Below, piece by piece: positions 33,501 through 44,191 of a stretch of 64,000 bases of DNA. How positions within the stretch are numbered: position 1 is the stretch's first letter; each line of letters opens with the position of its first letter. Below the pieces are notes generated by a model. The model saw only the letters and a list, made by a program, of their open reading frames with translations. It was not told the origin of the DNA and did no database searches. Origin of the DNA: Synaphobranchus kaupii (taxonomy: Eukaryota > Chordata > Actinopteri > Anguilliformes > Synaphobranchidae); NCBI GenBank assembly GCA_029718625.1, contig CM056385.1:25612895-25676894 (forward strand). The letters run 5' to 3'. The position numbers were made by a program, and so were the translations under genes.

Positions 33501-33970
33501 CCACAAAGTTCAGATGTACAACAGCGCCACGTCTGGTGGGGCACTGCCCCATCTGCCCTAATGTAGAAACGCCACTGCGAAAGCTGCAGTTCAACGGGAG
33601 CCCAGGGCAGACTCTGTAGTTTTAGCCAGTCAGCAGTTATAAAGCACCTGGTCTGGACAATAAACATTTACAAAGCTCTTGATTAAGGGGGGTAAGGAGA
33701 TTAAGCATGACCAAATTAAGGTCACTGAAAATAATCTGGTCTTAAATCATCGCTTGCACCTCAAAGGCACTATTGGTTCTTGGTTGGTTTGATGTGGAGA
33801 TGGACAAAAGCACACCTTCACCCTGGTTCCTGTTTCCCCATTTGCTTCAGTCCTCACCTGGTGTCCAGAAACGCTACTTTCGGAACGTGAAGAATTTGAT
33901 CGCTGCCCTTCAGAAACCAGACCAGGGCATTGCCATGCCTCTGCTGTTCCCTGTCAATGCTGAAAAGTGA
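30449..33970 (+). CDS. sh2d1a: SH2 domain protein 1A (SAP), whole gene, three coding exons
   Basis: SAP is a small free-standing SH2 adaptor of T and NK cells that binds SLAM-family receptor tails and recruits the kinase FYN. Joining 30449-30585, 31231-31294 and 33851-33970 gives 106 residues. Exon sizes to the end of exon 2 (137 and 64 bp) and phases match human SH2D1A. The SH2 arginine is R32 (SFLIRNSE), and the N-terminus has the SAP-type VYHG. The FYN-binding arginine is kept as R78 in [11 protein letters not shown]. The donors are GTAAGT and GTGAGA; the acceptors are ctgacag and cttcag. The protein ends soon after the SH2 fold (PVNAEK), lacking the roughly 20-residue tail of the 128-residue human protein. 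Intron 2 contains a hAT element. Confidence 0.95.
31231..31294 (+). CDS. sh2d1a: sh2d1a exon 2
   Basis: 64 bp, exactly the human exon size, flanked by ttaactgacag and gtgagat. It encodes [10 protein letters not shown] and GGSWVAE. It is too short to appear as an open frame of its own. Confidence 0.93.
31966..33577. mobile_element. Non-autonomous hAT element in sh2d1a intron 2
   Basis: The termini are CAGTGGCGATTTTAGC and gtagaaacGCCACTG. The flanks cgaatgct (31958-31965) and cgaaagct (33578-33585) match at 7 of 8 bases, an aged 8-bp target duplication. The 1.6-kb interior has no hAT transposase frame; a 71- and a 91-codon frame within it look like chance. It makes up well over half of the intron. 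Confidence 0.85.
33851..33970 (+). CDS. sh2d1a: sh2d1a exon 3 (terminal coding exon)
   Basis: After the acceptor catttgcttcag it encodes [13 protein letters not shown], then [12 protein letters not shown] and a stop at 33968-33970. The frame also runs open upstream into the intron, but the acceptor and homology fix the exon start. Confidence 0.93.
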   Translation, partial: SSPGVQKRYFRNVKNLIAALQKPDQGIAMPLLFPVNAEK

Positions 33971-34288
33971 TCATGCCAGCCAAATGGAAGATGATGCTCA
34001 TTGGGCTACACATGCCTTTTCTTGAATTTATATTTTCATGGCTTGTGTAGTTTGTAATGCCAAGGCTTTTTTTAGGATCTCTAAATGTGTAAGGTGCTGA
34101 AATATTTATTTAATGTTAATCCAAAATGTGCAAAGTAAATCCAATAATCAGGATTTTAACTAGATGAACTGATATCCATCAGTCCTAAAATTAAAATGTA
34201 ACTACAGGAAACTGCTTTTTTTTTCATCAGTGTCCCTACATGATGAATGTTATTTTTGCAATCAGGTGAATGCACTTATGTTCCCCCT

Positions 34289-34346
34289 GATATTGTAAGT
34301 GGCTCTGGATAAGAGCATCTGCTAAATTAATGTAATCTGATGTAAT
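34289..34346 (+). mobile_element. SINE/L2 tail fragment
   Basis: gtaagtggctctggataaga followed by gcatctgctaaattaatgtaat is the conserved teleost SINE/L2 3' tail. No tRNA head is recognisable upstream, so it is a truncated copy. Confidence 0.65.
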
Positions 34347-34784
34347 GATCTTTCTGGAGTATCTTGAGCTTTTTAAGCTCAGTGTGCCTCATTCACAAAA
34401 CCTTCCTTAAACTATTCTTACTTTTCTTCTTAAGAAAAGGTCCTGTGAAAAACCAACATTCATGAAACATGCGCAGAACTTAGATTTTGCGCGTATTACA
34501 GGTGTATCAGATAATGAATGCCAAGTGTGGATGCGTGTGCAAAGATCAGCCATTCATCGCTATCCGCAAACATATCTGCACGGTCAATTGCAACATGATT
34601 AGCTGGAGTTTAAACCTCAGGTATATATAACTGAATTACAACTGGAACAGCTATACAAATCTGTGAAATAACAGCTTTTCCATTTGTGTTGCAGTTATGT
34701 GGTCCAGAGGTTTAAACTTGAAGCACACTGCACTTGATCCACAATGTACTTTTTTTATTCACTATGTATACAAACAATTCATGA

Positions 34785-35300
34785 GTCTCATTCATGAAAC
34801 GTGAGCAGAACGAATTTGTGAGTAAATACTTAGTATTAGCAATTTTGCTCATATTTTGGCATTCATCAAAGGTTTCGTATCTGAGATCTGTTTGTTCCTA
34901 CGAAATATTTTACACCTGCTCAGGACCACGCGTACCGCGTTTGCAAATTTAGAGTGTCGCTAAATGTAGCTACTGAATGTTAATTAGAATATGAATTTTT
35001 ATTTTCTGTTAGATTCACAAGACTAAATGCAGCCTTTGAAATGCACAGCGCAAACCTAATAAATTACAATTGGTTTGCAACTTCCATATGCCAATTCATG
35101 GGCGTGGATTTATGCAAAATGTGAAAAAATGTGCACGCGCCTGTCATTTACGATTAATCGGAATGTATGAACATACGTATGTGAATACGACCAAATCTGC
35201 TTTTCCGCACGATTTGATGAATCAGGAGTAAATCTTTCGTACAAAACACGTTCGTACGTAAATGTATGCACATATTTACGAACATTACATGAATGAGGCC
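34785..35300. mobile_element. MITE with ctcattcatga inverted ends
   Basis: The left end ctcattcatgaaacgtgagc is mirrored at the right by ttacatgaatgaggcc, with many cgta/tacg motifs inside. A related ctcattcacaaaacc lies at about 34390, suggesting a second truncated copy. There is no coding content. Confidence 0.55.
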
Positions 35301-36988
35301 CAATGTGTAGCGATAAAATAAGAGCATGTCACATAAATGCAATATTGGCTCATTTTCATTATTTACAGGAAAAAAGAACATGACATTATTGCAGATAATA
35401 TTACTATTAATGTTAATGGTAATAATACTGTAGCGGTGGTTAGCACACTTAGCTAGTCACCAAAGGGCTAACCAGATAAATTACAATCAACAGCATGTAC
35501 ACAAGAACACTTAGCTAACTCCGCTAGCCACCACTAAAATATTGAAATAACAATATAATCAAAACGATAATGACACTGTAGGTGGAATCATGCAATCCTC
35601 CTGGGTGGATTGCTCTTAAAAGAATTAAAAGCATGCAGACCAAATAGAAATTAAAAAATATTACACCAGAAACAGTATCATTTGGCCAGGGTAAAGTCAT
35701 ACTTTTGAATGGACTTCAATGGGGAAATTAGCTTTTTGGCACCAGAGGCTTACTTAACTGTAATACCTCTGGTAACAACTGGAGTTTGTGAGCTTCTTGA
35801 TCGTGGCTTCGGGGCAATGGCAATCCTCCCCTGGTTTGTACACATACTCTGGATTTTGCTTATGCACAAGGACAATTTCACATCAGTTCCAAGCTATATA
35901 AAATTCAGTTTGTGGGACATTTTTTATGTAAGATCAAATCTATTGAATTTAGAATTCATTTTGTGTGTTTTATAAATGAGCCCCAGTTAAAAAAAAAAAA
36001 AAAGCGAAACCCGCTGTTAAAATCTATGAAACCCGCTGTTAAAGGTGCACTATGCAGGATTTTTACAGAGAAAATGTTATAAAATAACCATGCTCAGTCA
36101 TATCTATGGTGCACTGGCAATCTGTGCACCTGTATTTATTATTCTAAGATGGGTTCAGGTCGGGACATGGCACTCTTTTCTGTGTGGGGAGGGGTGGGTG
36201 TGGCTTCAGAGCCTGTGGGGTGGGATTGCCGTGTTTTCTGCCCAGCTAGGTAGCTACATGGCCAAAGTCGGTAGGTTACCTTTTGTATCAAGTTAATAAC
36301 AATGTAATATTATGTTGTATTTGAGGAAATAAATAATAATCTTCATGAAAAAGTTAATTACTTTACAAGGGCATTAGCTAGCTTAGCTATGATATACAAG
36401 ATATGGCCTGCTAATGTTACTTATTCCTCACCTGATTCCGTCCTTACATCCCAGTTCTAAATGAACATTCATAATAATGTTAGCTAACTACTGAACAAGC
36501 ACCCCATTTTTTCAGCCAGACATTTAGGGCACCGACCCAGCTGAATTTCTCACTGCCACAGTTTAAAACAGGAAACGGACCTAAGATCAAAATTATTTAC
36601 AAAACAAGGTGGCTTCCTCTTTCTAAGAAATGGGAACAAGTACGGTATAAATATTTGTCATAAATGTGAAAAGTAAGGCCAGTATGAAAGCTGGGCTGAG
36701 CCTGTAGATGTAGTTAAGAGGTCTCAGACAGGTTTCCCACAGTGAGTGGAACAGCAGCACCACAGAATACAGAAGGGTCTTCTGAGTAGAAGGACATGCT
36801 GTATTCTGTGGTAATGCACTCATACTTATGCATGCATACTGTTTCCCACACACTAAATGTACACAGATTGTGCTTTAATAAAAACATAGATATAAATGAC
36901 TAAATAAAGTAAAAATTAGTTCACTTGCTGTGGATACATCACACTTTAAATTTATTTAAACAATTTGTGTTGGAGAACTTGGGCCTAC
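35301..36988. other. Intergenic stretch without recognised gene
   Basis: It contains short repeat fragments (a duplicated aaacccgctgttaaa near 36006 and 36029, and inverted ggtggttagc/gctagccacc near 35435-35535) and an A-rich run at 35990. No gene is supported. Confidence 0.5.
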
Positions 36989-38055
36989 AGTATACAGTTC
37001 ACTCAAAATTATTCAACCCCCTTCACTTTTTGCACACTTTATTGTGTTGTACATACTTTATTGTGTATAAAATTGTCATTTTTGCCCATCAATCTACACT
37101 CAATAACCCATAATGACAAAGTGAAAACATGTTTTTAGAAATTTTTGCAAATGTATTAAAAATCAAAAACTGAAGTCTCATGTGCATAAGTATTCATACC
37201 CTTTGCTTTAATGTATTTAAGTATCATATTTCATATTTGGTCGCATATCATTTGCATGCTGTTACTTCCTGAAGTCTGTGACCCATCAACATCAAAAGAC
37301 TCTTGTTATCTTATTTTCAGGTACTGTTACAAACGATACAATAACCTCTCTGCATTTGAATGGATCTCTATGGGAATTGGGGGGTGAGACTGGATTCAGC
37401 TGTAAACTACACTGGTACAGTATGGAACACGACTGGTGATATGGCTGTAAGTTATCAAGGGTCTAAGGTATCAAATGAGCCACAAACCATCACTCTACGG
37501 CCAGTTATGGAGTAGATGTGGATGGATCACTTTAAGGGTTTCTTCTCCTGACTTTTTTCCCCATAGAGTTCTATAGGAAATGAGTCAGGAGAAATAACTT
37601 ACAGCCATTTCGCCAGTCATGTATTCCATACTGTACCAGTGTAATTTACAGCTGAATCTAGTCTCACCCCCAAATCCCATAGAGATCCATTCAAATGCAG
37701 AGAGGTTATAGTATCGTTTGTAACAGTACCTGAAAATAAGATATCGAGAGTCTTTTGATGCTGATGGGTCACAGGAAGTAACAGCATGCAAAGGATATGC
37801 GACCAAATATGAAATATGATACTTTAAAAATACATTAAAGAAAAGGGTATGAATACTTATGCACATGAGATTTCAGTTTTTGATTTTTAATACATTTGCA
37901 AAAATTTCTAAAAACATGTTTTCCCTTTGTAACTACGGGTTATTGAGTGTAGATTGATGGGCAAAAATGGCAATTTTATACACAATAAAGTATGTACAAC
38001 ACAATAAAGTGTGCAAAAAGTGAAAGGAGTTGAATAATTTTGAGTGCAACTCTAT
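36989..38055. mobile_element. Tc1-like MITE containing the palindromic core, copy 2
   Basis: Long outer inverted repeats start tatacagttcactcaaaatt (36989) and end ttttgagtgcaactctata. Inside them aacccataatgacaaagtga and tttttagaaatttttgcaaa are mirrored near 37870-37960. At the centre (about 37245-37815) is the palindromic core also found at 12760 and 46470. No transposase frame remains. TA flanks fit Tc1/mariner mobilisation. Confidence 0.75.
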
Positions 38056-38976
38056 ATGGCTGTGTTTGAATGTTATATATAATATTAGAGGAATATCCAT
38101 CCTATGTTTTATATTTTATTATGCATTATATATTCATAATAAAATATATATATTATATATCAGTTAAAATCAAAGTATGGTGTAAGCCCAGAGTAGATTA
38201 CACTTATCACCCATGCAAACAAATTTTCTGATGACAATTTAAGATCTTATTAAAATTAATCTTATTCTCAAATTCAGGCACAGAGGCAGCAAATGAGAGG
38301 CAAAATGCACAATATACAAAAATTGAATTTGCACATTTATTTATTAAAAAACAAATTTTTTTTCTTGAATATGAACTTTCCACACTCAATGTATGAACTT
38401 TTTTACTGTGTCCATTTACAGCGAGTTGCTGTGAAGCACGTAAAAAAAACACATGCCTCTGGCTAGAAGCCCAGAGTAGGAAAAGCAGTCAAGCAATTTC
38501 AACGCATTCATTCTATCTGTATGCACATCACACACAATCCCCACCACAGGAAGAGAGCCTTGTTTCCTAGCAACCACACTTTCGAAACTACACTAGGAGA
38601 CAGTTTCAGTCTAAACATTTAGAAGGATGTAATATCAGTACTAGGGGCAATTTACTTTCAAAAAGATTTTATTCCACTTTCAATATATTTCAATTTATTC
38701 AATATGCATCTATTACTGTATATATCCACTGACATCATATACAATTAAAGAAAAACAAATCGAACCCATAAAATACTGTACTCCGTAAAGCATTACGTAA
38801 ATTCAATTTAGTTCTCTGACACATTAAAAAAAGGATGGTGAAAACCTGTGCAACAACAAATTTGTTAAAACATTAATACTGAGATGACTTGCATTTAATT
38901 GTGTGCACAGAATCAGAGTAGATTGACCTGATTAAATAGGGGATGCTGATCACTTGGGATCTCACACGCACACAGA

Positions 38977-39111
<135 letters not shown>

Positions 39112-39381
39112 TTGGTAAAGCAGGTTTCCCACAGTGCTGCATTTGTCACTCTTATGGTTAGTTTGGAGGGTTAACAATTAATCTATTTTAATTGGAAAAA
39201 AAACATAAATAAATAATAATAATATCCAGTATCAACTTCATCTGCCAAGGAACAGCATGCTGCATATAGGGTATACCTGTGTAAATACAGTATATATGGG
39301 CAAATACAGTATACCTAGACCTACCTGGGCAAATACAGAATTACTTGGGTCTACCTAGGAACATGCAGCATACCTGGGTAT

Positions 39382-40279
39382 TGGAGGTCTGCATCCTGAC
39401 CCGAACCCGACGGGGCTTTCAGGTATGCTGTGATTGGGCCGGGTATCAGTCCAATTTTTAGCTCTGTGACATGGGACCACATCGGGTACGGGCCCACTGC
39501 CAACCCGGAAGTTTGCAAGTAGTAGTGTAGCAACACTTCTGCCAGCTGTTAATTGACAACAATGTTGCAAAGCTTCCAGTTTCTGTAGTGTACCATTATG
39601 CGCAACTAGCAAATTAAAATGGCCGTATTTGACAGCCCAGGAGTGATAAACTTATTCAAGTAACGTTTTAAGGGAAGGAAAAATTACACAATCTGTTCTG
39701 ATCAATATGACCAGCGAAAACGTATTAACCTCATGTTTAACAGAAGGAGAAACACACTAAATCTACCTGGCTAGCCTGCGCTGATCATTACGAACATTAC
39801 AATGTAAATGATTCCTCTATTTTACATACTTTATGCAAACACATACTGAAAGAAAGAGGACGTCGCTCCTCAGCTGTTTGTTGCAGCGGTGTAAGTGACA
39901 AACTTAACATCACGTTTAACGGGAGGAAAAACATAAAAAATAAGCTCAAATACGGCTGTTTTTATTTTCTAGTTGAGCATAACAGTCCGCCACTGTTGTC
40001 AATCGTTGTTAAGGGCTCGTTGTTAAGGGCTGGTGGAAGTGTTGCTCCCCCTGTTCTTCGATCACAAGCAACTTCTCAGGCAGATTTCCTGTGGGGAACA
40101 CTGCATTATTTTCTATTGTGCTGTATGGTGGTTCTTGGCTTGTTATTTCAGTGATCGGACTCTTATCGGCTTCGGGCTTAAAATTTGGCGAAAGCTTGTC
40201 GGGCTGGTTCGGGTCTGCCCGTAAGGACGTCTAGCTTAGGTGGGCTCTGGCCTCATTTCTAGCCTGGTGCAGACCTCTA
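39382..40279. mobile_element. hAT-like element with perfect 8-bp target duplication
   Basis: CTGGGTAT occurs exactly on both sides (39374-39381 and 40280-40287). The termini are TGGAGGTCTGC and GCAGACCTCTA. The ends have sub-terminal cccgaacccgac and, inverted, ggttcgggtctgcccg. It is 898 bp long with no transposase. A direct duplication of ttgttaagggctggt-type text sits near 40007-40032. Confidence 0.85.
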
Positions 40280-41560
40280 CTGGGTATTCCTGGACAAATA
40301 CAGGAGACTAATTATGGGAAGTGTCACAATTGGTCAAGGGCACCAAAAACACGCCCACATAGCAGACGATTCCTGCTAGCATCGGCAAGCGGCTTGTTAA
40401 AGTGCGGGCCAGGTGTGGCAATGATGGCACCGCATATGCGATGGCAGACAATATGTGGGCCGATTGTGGATGGGGTTGTGTGACTCAATTTTGGGGGCAA
40501 CCTGGTCGGCTAAGATTTGGCCTTGTAATGGCCCATGTGTGGCCCTTGACTGGCAACCAGATCTGGGCCATCCACGGGCCCTCATTCTTTGCTGTATGTG
40601 GGCCGAGGGAAACTGGGTTGTGTAGGCTAGAGCTGTGCCAGAAGAAATTTGCTATGTGGGAGGTAGCATGGGTCATAGCTGTGAGATAATAATAAAGCCT
40701 TAAAATAAAGAGTAGAGAGATCCAACAACTGGATGCGGGTTAATGTTTTCTCTCTGGTTTACCCATTCACCTTCCTTGGCTGTGGGATCCTGCTCAGGAT
40801 GGCACAAGAGACCTTCAATCATTCTACTGAAAGCAACTAAAGACATACTGTGTTAGTCCAGAGCTGTTAAGAGACAGTACAGTGCCAATACATGGGACTT
40901 GGCTCAGGGCTGCAGTTAAAAATAATCACTCTCAATAATCTAAACCACCACAGCCATCAAATATGCTCTTGCCCGCAGTTTCTCTGTTTTCTGTAGGATC
41001 AAGATGTGCCTGGTAAAAAATCAAGGCTTCATACTGTATATCGCCATGAAAAAAATAAAAATAAAGGTCAAGGAAATTCTGAGCTTTGTGACATTACCTT
41101 TCAGTTCCACGCACATATACTGACCTGTGTCCTCTTATAATATTTCCTTAACTGCACACAGAATCATCTTTTAACACTTTAAACAAAAACAGCACATACA
41201 AAGTAATATAAAAACACGGACGTGCCAAATACATTTATGTAATAGAAAACACATCAAATGAATTGTGGTTTTTCATTCTCAGTCCTTGCAAATTACCACG
41301 ACCTGCCTGCCACAGAAATTAAAGAGATTATTTTTGTGAGAACAAATTCAACCATGAGTCTTAGCTGGTTCCAGGGATCATTTGAAGGGACATGAACCAT
41401 CTGAGATAGTCAATACTTTTATTATTTTAAAAGTAATACTTTGCTTCAGAGTTGAGGTGTTGATCCTGCAGTTTATTATTGATAGTATCATGGCAGAATT
41501 GGGAATCTGTAATTGCTACAGGTACATGGGCACTCATACGTATACTAATTAGCTCATATT
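40280..41560. other. Intergenic stretch
   Basis: A more GC-rich segment at 40390-40690 (gggcca-rich) looks like part of a dispersed repeat. Overlapping short frames on both strands there are shadows of each other. No gene is supported. Confidence 0.45.
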
Positions 41561-41829
41561 AACCTCACTGCCTACTCATGCTAATCTCACCAACTGCTCA
41601 TTCTCATCTCGCCAACTGCTCATCTACATCTCACTGCCTGCTGATTCTCATCTCACTGCCTACTCATACTAATCTCACTGCCTGCTCATTTTCATCTCAC
41701 TGCATGCTCAGTCTCAACTCACTGCCTACTCATTCACATCTCAGCAACTGCTCATTTTTATCTCACTACCTGCTCATGCTAATCTGACTTCCTGCTCATT
41801 TTTATCTCACTCCCTGTTCATTCTCATCT
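41561..41829. repeat. 22-bp minisatellite, about 12 copies
   Basis: The unit is about atctcactgcctgctcattc plus tc, repeated head-to-tail some 12 times with substitutions but almost no length change. This gives an apparent 69-residue repeat frame that is not considered a gene. Confidence 0.9.
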
Positions 41830-41850
41830 TTGGACCCTCAGTAATATACA

Positions 41851-42203
41851 AGCCCCAATTCCAAAAAAGTTGGGACAATATGTAAAATGCACATAAAAGC
41901 AGAAACCAGTGATTTGTACATTTTCTTTTACATAATTGAAAACAGCACAAAGAAAAGATATTTAATGTTTTACCTTATCAACTTGATTTTTGTAAATATA
42001 CACTAATTCCAAATTTGAACTTTTTTGGAACATGTTGCAGGCATCAAATTCGGAATTAGCATATATTTACAAAAATCTATAAAGTTGATAAGGTAAAACA
42101 TTAAATATCTTTTCTTTGTACTGTTTTCAATTAAATATATGTAAAAGATAATTTACAAATCACTGCTTTCTGCTTTTATGCACATTTTACATACGGTCTC
42201 AAC
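41851..42203. mobile_element. Palindromic MITE
   Basis: Left arm: gttgggacaatatgtaaaat, then cttatcaacttgatttttgt. Right arm: aaaatctataaagttgataa, then cacattttacatacggtctc. The arms pair over most of the 350 bp. The start agccccaattccaaaaaagt is a form common in fish MITEs. There is no coding content. Confidence 0.75.
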
Positions 42204-43428
42204 AGTGCACCTGTGGCTTCTAAATGCAGTTATATTCTGAAACTGAACTGACACAATGATTATACAACTATATTTTCCTGCAAACTGAAAAATGGCTGGT
42301 TTGGATTGTGATATTAGCTTCAAGGTTATGACAAGTGATTAATTTCCTTTATAATTTATACATGATGCATCATAATATGCTTGTAGTTTAAAATGTCTTT
42401 AAACAGTTTTTTAATTGCTGTACTGCACTTGCATCTACAATGTCTGGATGCTGCCCTGAATAGGATTGTATGCAATACACTTGAATAATAATCAGGGTAT
42501 ATGTGGCATGGAAACAAAAATTTATACTTCTACATCTCACTTCAAATATATTTCTTTATGAACAAAAAGGCACACACTTCACCCAGATTTCCCATCATAT
42601 TCCAAAACTGCACAGATAACATCTGTACTCTAATTGGTAGAAAAGTAAACTATACAGATTTTCAGCATTAATATTTTTTGAATAGCGCTTTTTAACTCAA
42701 CCGCATCTATTAACAATATTGACACAGAATAATGGGTGACAACACATCAGTTTTAGCACTTATTCTTCTTAAAGCACTTGCTATTTACAGTAGTTTTGTA
42801 GCTAAAAGTATACACTCTAGTTCATTGTTACCATCATAACTTCAAATACACTGGAAGCAGGAAAAAGAGATTTAAGATGATTCTAGAGGGCTTTGTAGTA
42901 ATACTGTAGAATCAAAATATAGTGTCACTAACAGAAGTCCCCACTAAGTACGTGCCAACAGCGTAAACCTGTTGCTGTATATTAAATGAAAGCTTAGAGC
43001 ACACCTTTAATACTGATATACACATTTATAAAGGTAAATTAAAATTGCCTACCCTCCAAAATTGTCATCCATGTTTAAACATGTACAACTCATGCACAGG
43101 GAGCTGAGATACTCCAGAGTTGTTCTGGAGGAAAACAGGCTGTTCTACAATAGAAAAACTGGCACTGTTGTCAATATAGCCAATCATAATAAGACAAAAA
43201 GGAAAAGCTTGTCGAAAAATTGAAAGCATGTTTCACTGTTAGAAAGAAAGTCCAATTAGAACAAAAATACCATCATTTGTCACTTTTAAAGGCAGTTGGA
43301 AACGATTCTTCCAGTTTCTCTTTTTTGTCACATTATCGTTATCCTAGAAAAACAGTACAAGAAATCAGTGAAATTGTAAAAACAGGCAGTCTTTGGTGAA
43401 GGAGAGGCGGTTTGGTGCGTTTCTAATG
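42204..43428 (-). other. tenm1: Putative tenm1 3' UTR and downstream flank
   Basis: This AT-rich region follows the tenm1 stop codon on the minus strand. I see no competing gene. It probably contains the tenm1 3' UTR, but I did not find an unambiguous polyadenylation signal. Confidence 0.4.
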
Positions 43429-44191
43429 TTACCTCCTCCCTATCTCGCTCTGTCTCATGAAGTGAATGTTGTTGGCACTGTCGGAGAGTTCCAGGTACTG
43501 CTCGACGGACAGGACAAAGTAGCCGTCATAGCCTGACACCCGTCCCGTGGTGAGCAGTTGCTGCTTCTCGCCCTCTGTCCATGCCCTGATGCCCTCGTCA
43601 CCCTCCTGGAGCTTCTTCTGCTCCTTCGCCCAGGCCAGCTCCACCGCCCTCTGCCGGGCCGTCTCCAGGACGTGGGCCCTCTCCTCTTCCTCTGTGGCCC
43701 CGTAGCGGACGATGAAGCACAGCGCCCCGTGCTGCAGCTGGATGTCGGCAAAGCGCCTAGTCCTCCCGCCCACCACCGAGGTCATCTGGGACACGGTGAC
43801 GTTGACGCCGTTCTCCAGGACACGCCCCCCGCCAGCGCCGGCACCGCCTATCACTGCCAGGTCCTCCTCCAGGGGACCTGTCTTCACAAAGTAGTGGGTG
43901 TCGCGGCCCTCCACGGTGAAGTGCAGGCCAGCCAGGTGAATGGCGCGGTTGAGGACAGCGGCGATGCGCCGGCTGTCCTCACTGGCCACCCCAATGATGT
44001 CAGCGGTGACCATGTTGTCTGTGATAGCAAACTTGACCCCCTTGCCAAACACAGAGGAGATGGCAGAGAAGCGGGGCCTGCGGCCCTGACACCCCCCCCG
44101 GCGTGCCTCTCACCTGAGTCATGGGCAGACGGTCCAGGGAGATGAAGTTCCTCAGGTGCTTCTGCAGCTCACATTGGATCCCTAAGACCAC
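43429..44191 (-). CDS. tenm1: tenm1 terminal exon (toxin-like domain end and TCAP), with frame break
   Basis: From acceptor ctcctcgacag the exon encodes [20 protein letters not shown] up to LPMTQ. It then resumes in another frame as [15 protein letters not shown] and continues to the TCAP end and stop TAA (43429-43431). The frames meet at eight G's (c run 44092-44099 on the + strand). One G fewer gives a continuous 253-codon exon of about the expected length. Alternatively gtgaga...tgtcag (44086-44113) could be a 28-nt intron, which also restores frame but is below normal vertebrate intron size. The end GRR before the stop fits an amidation/dibasic signal for the TCAP peptide. Confidence 0.9.
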
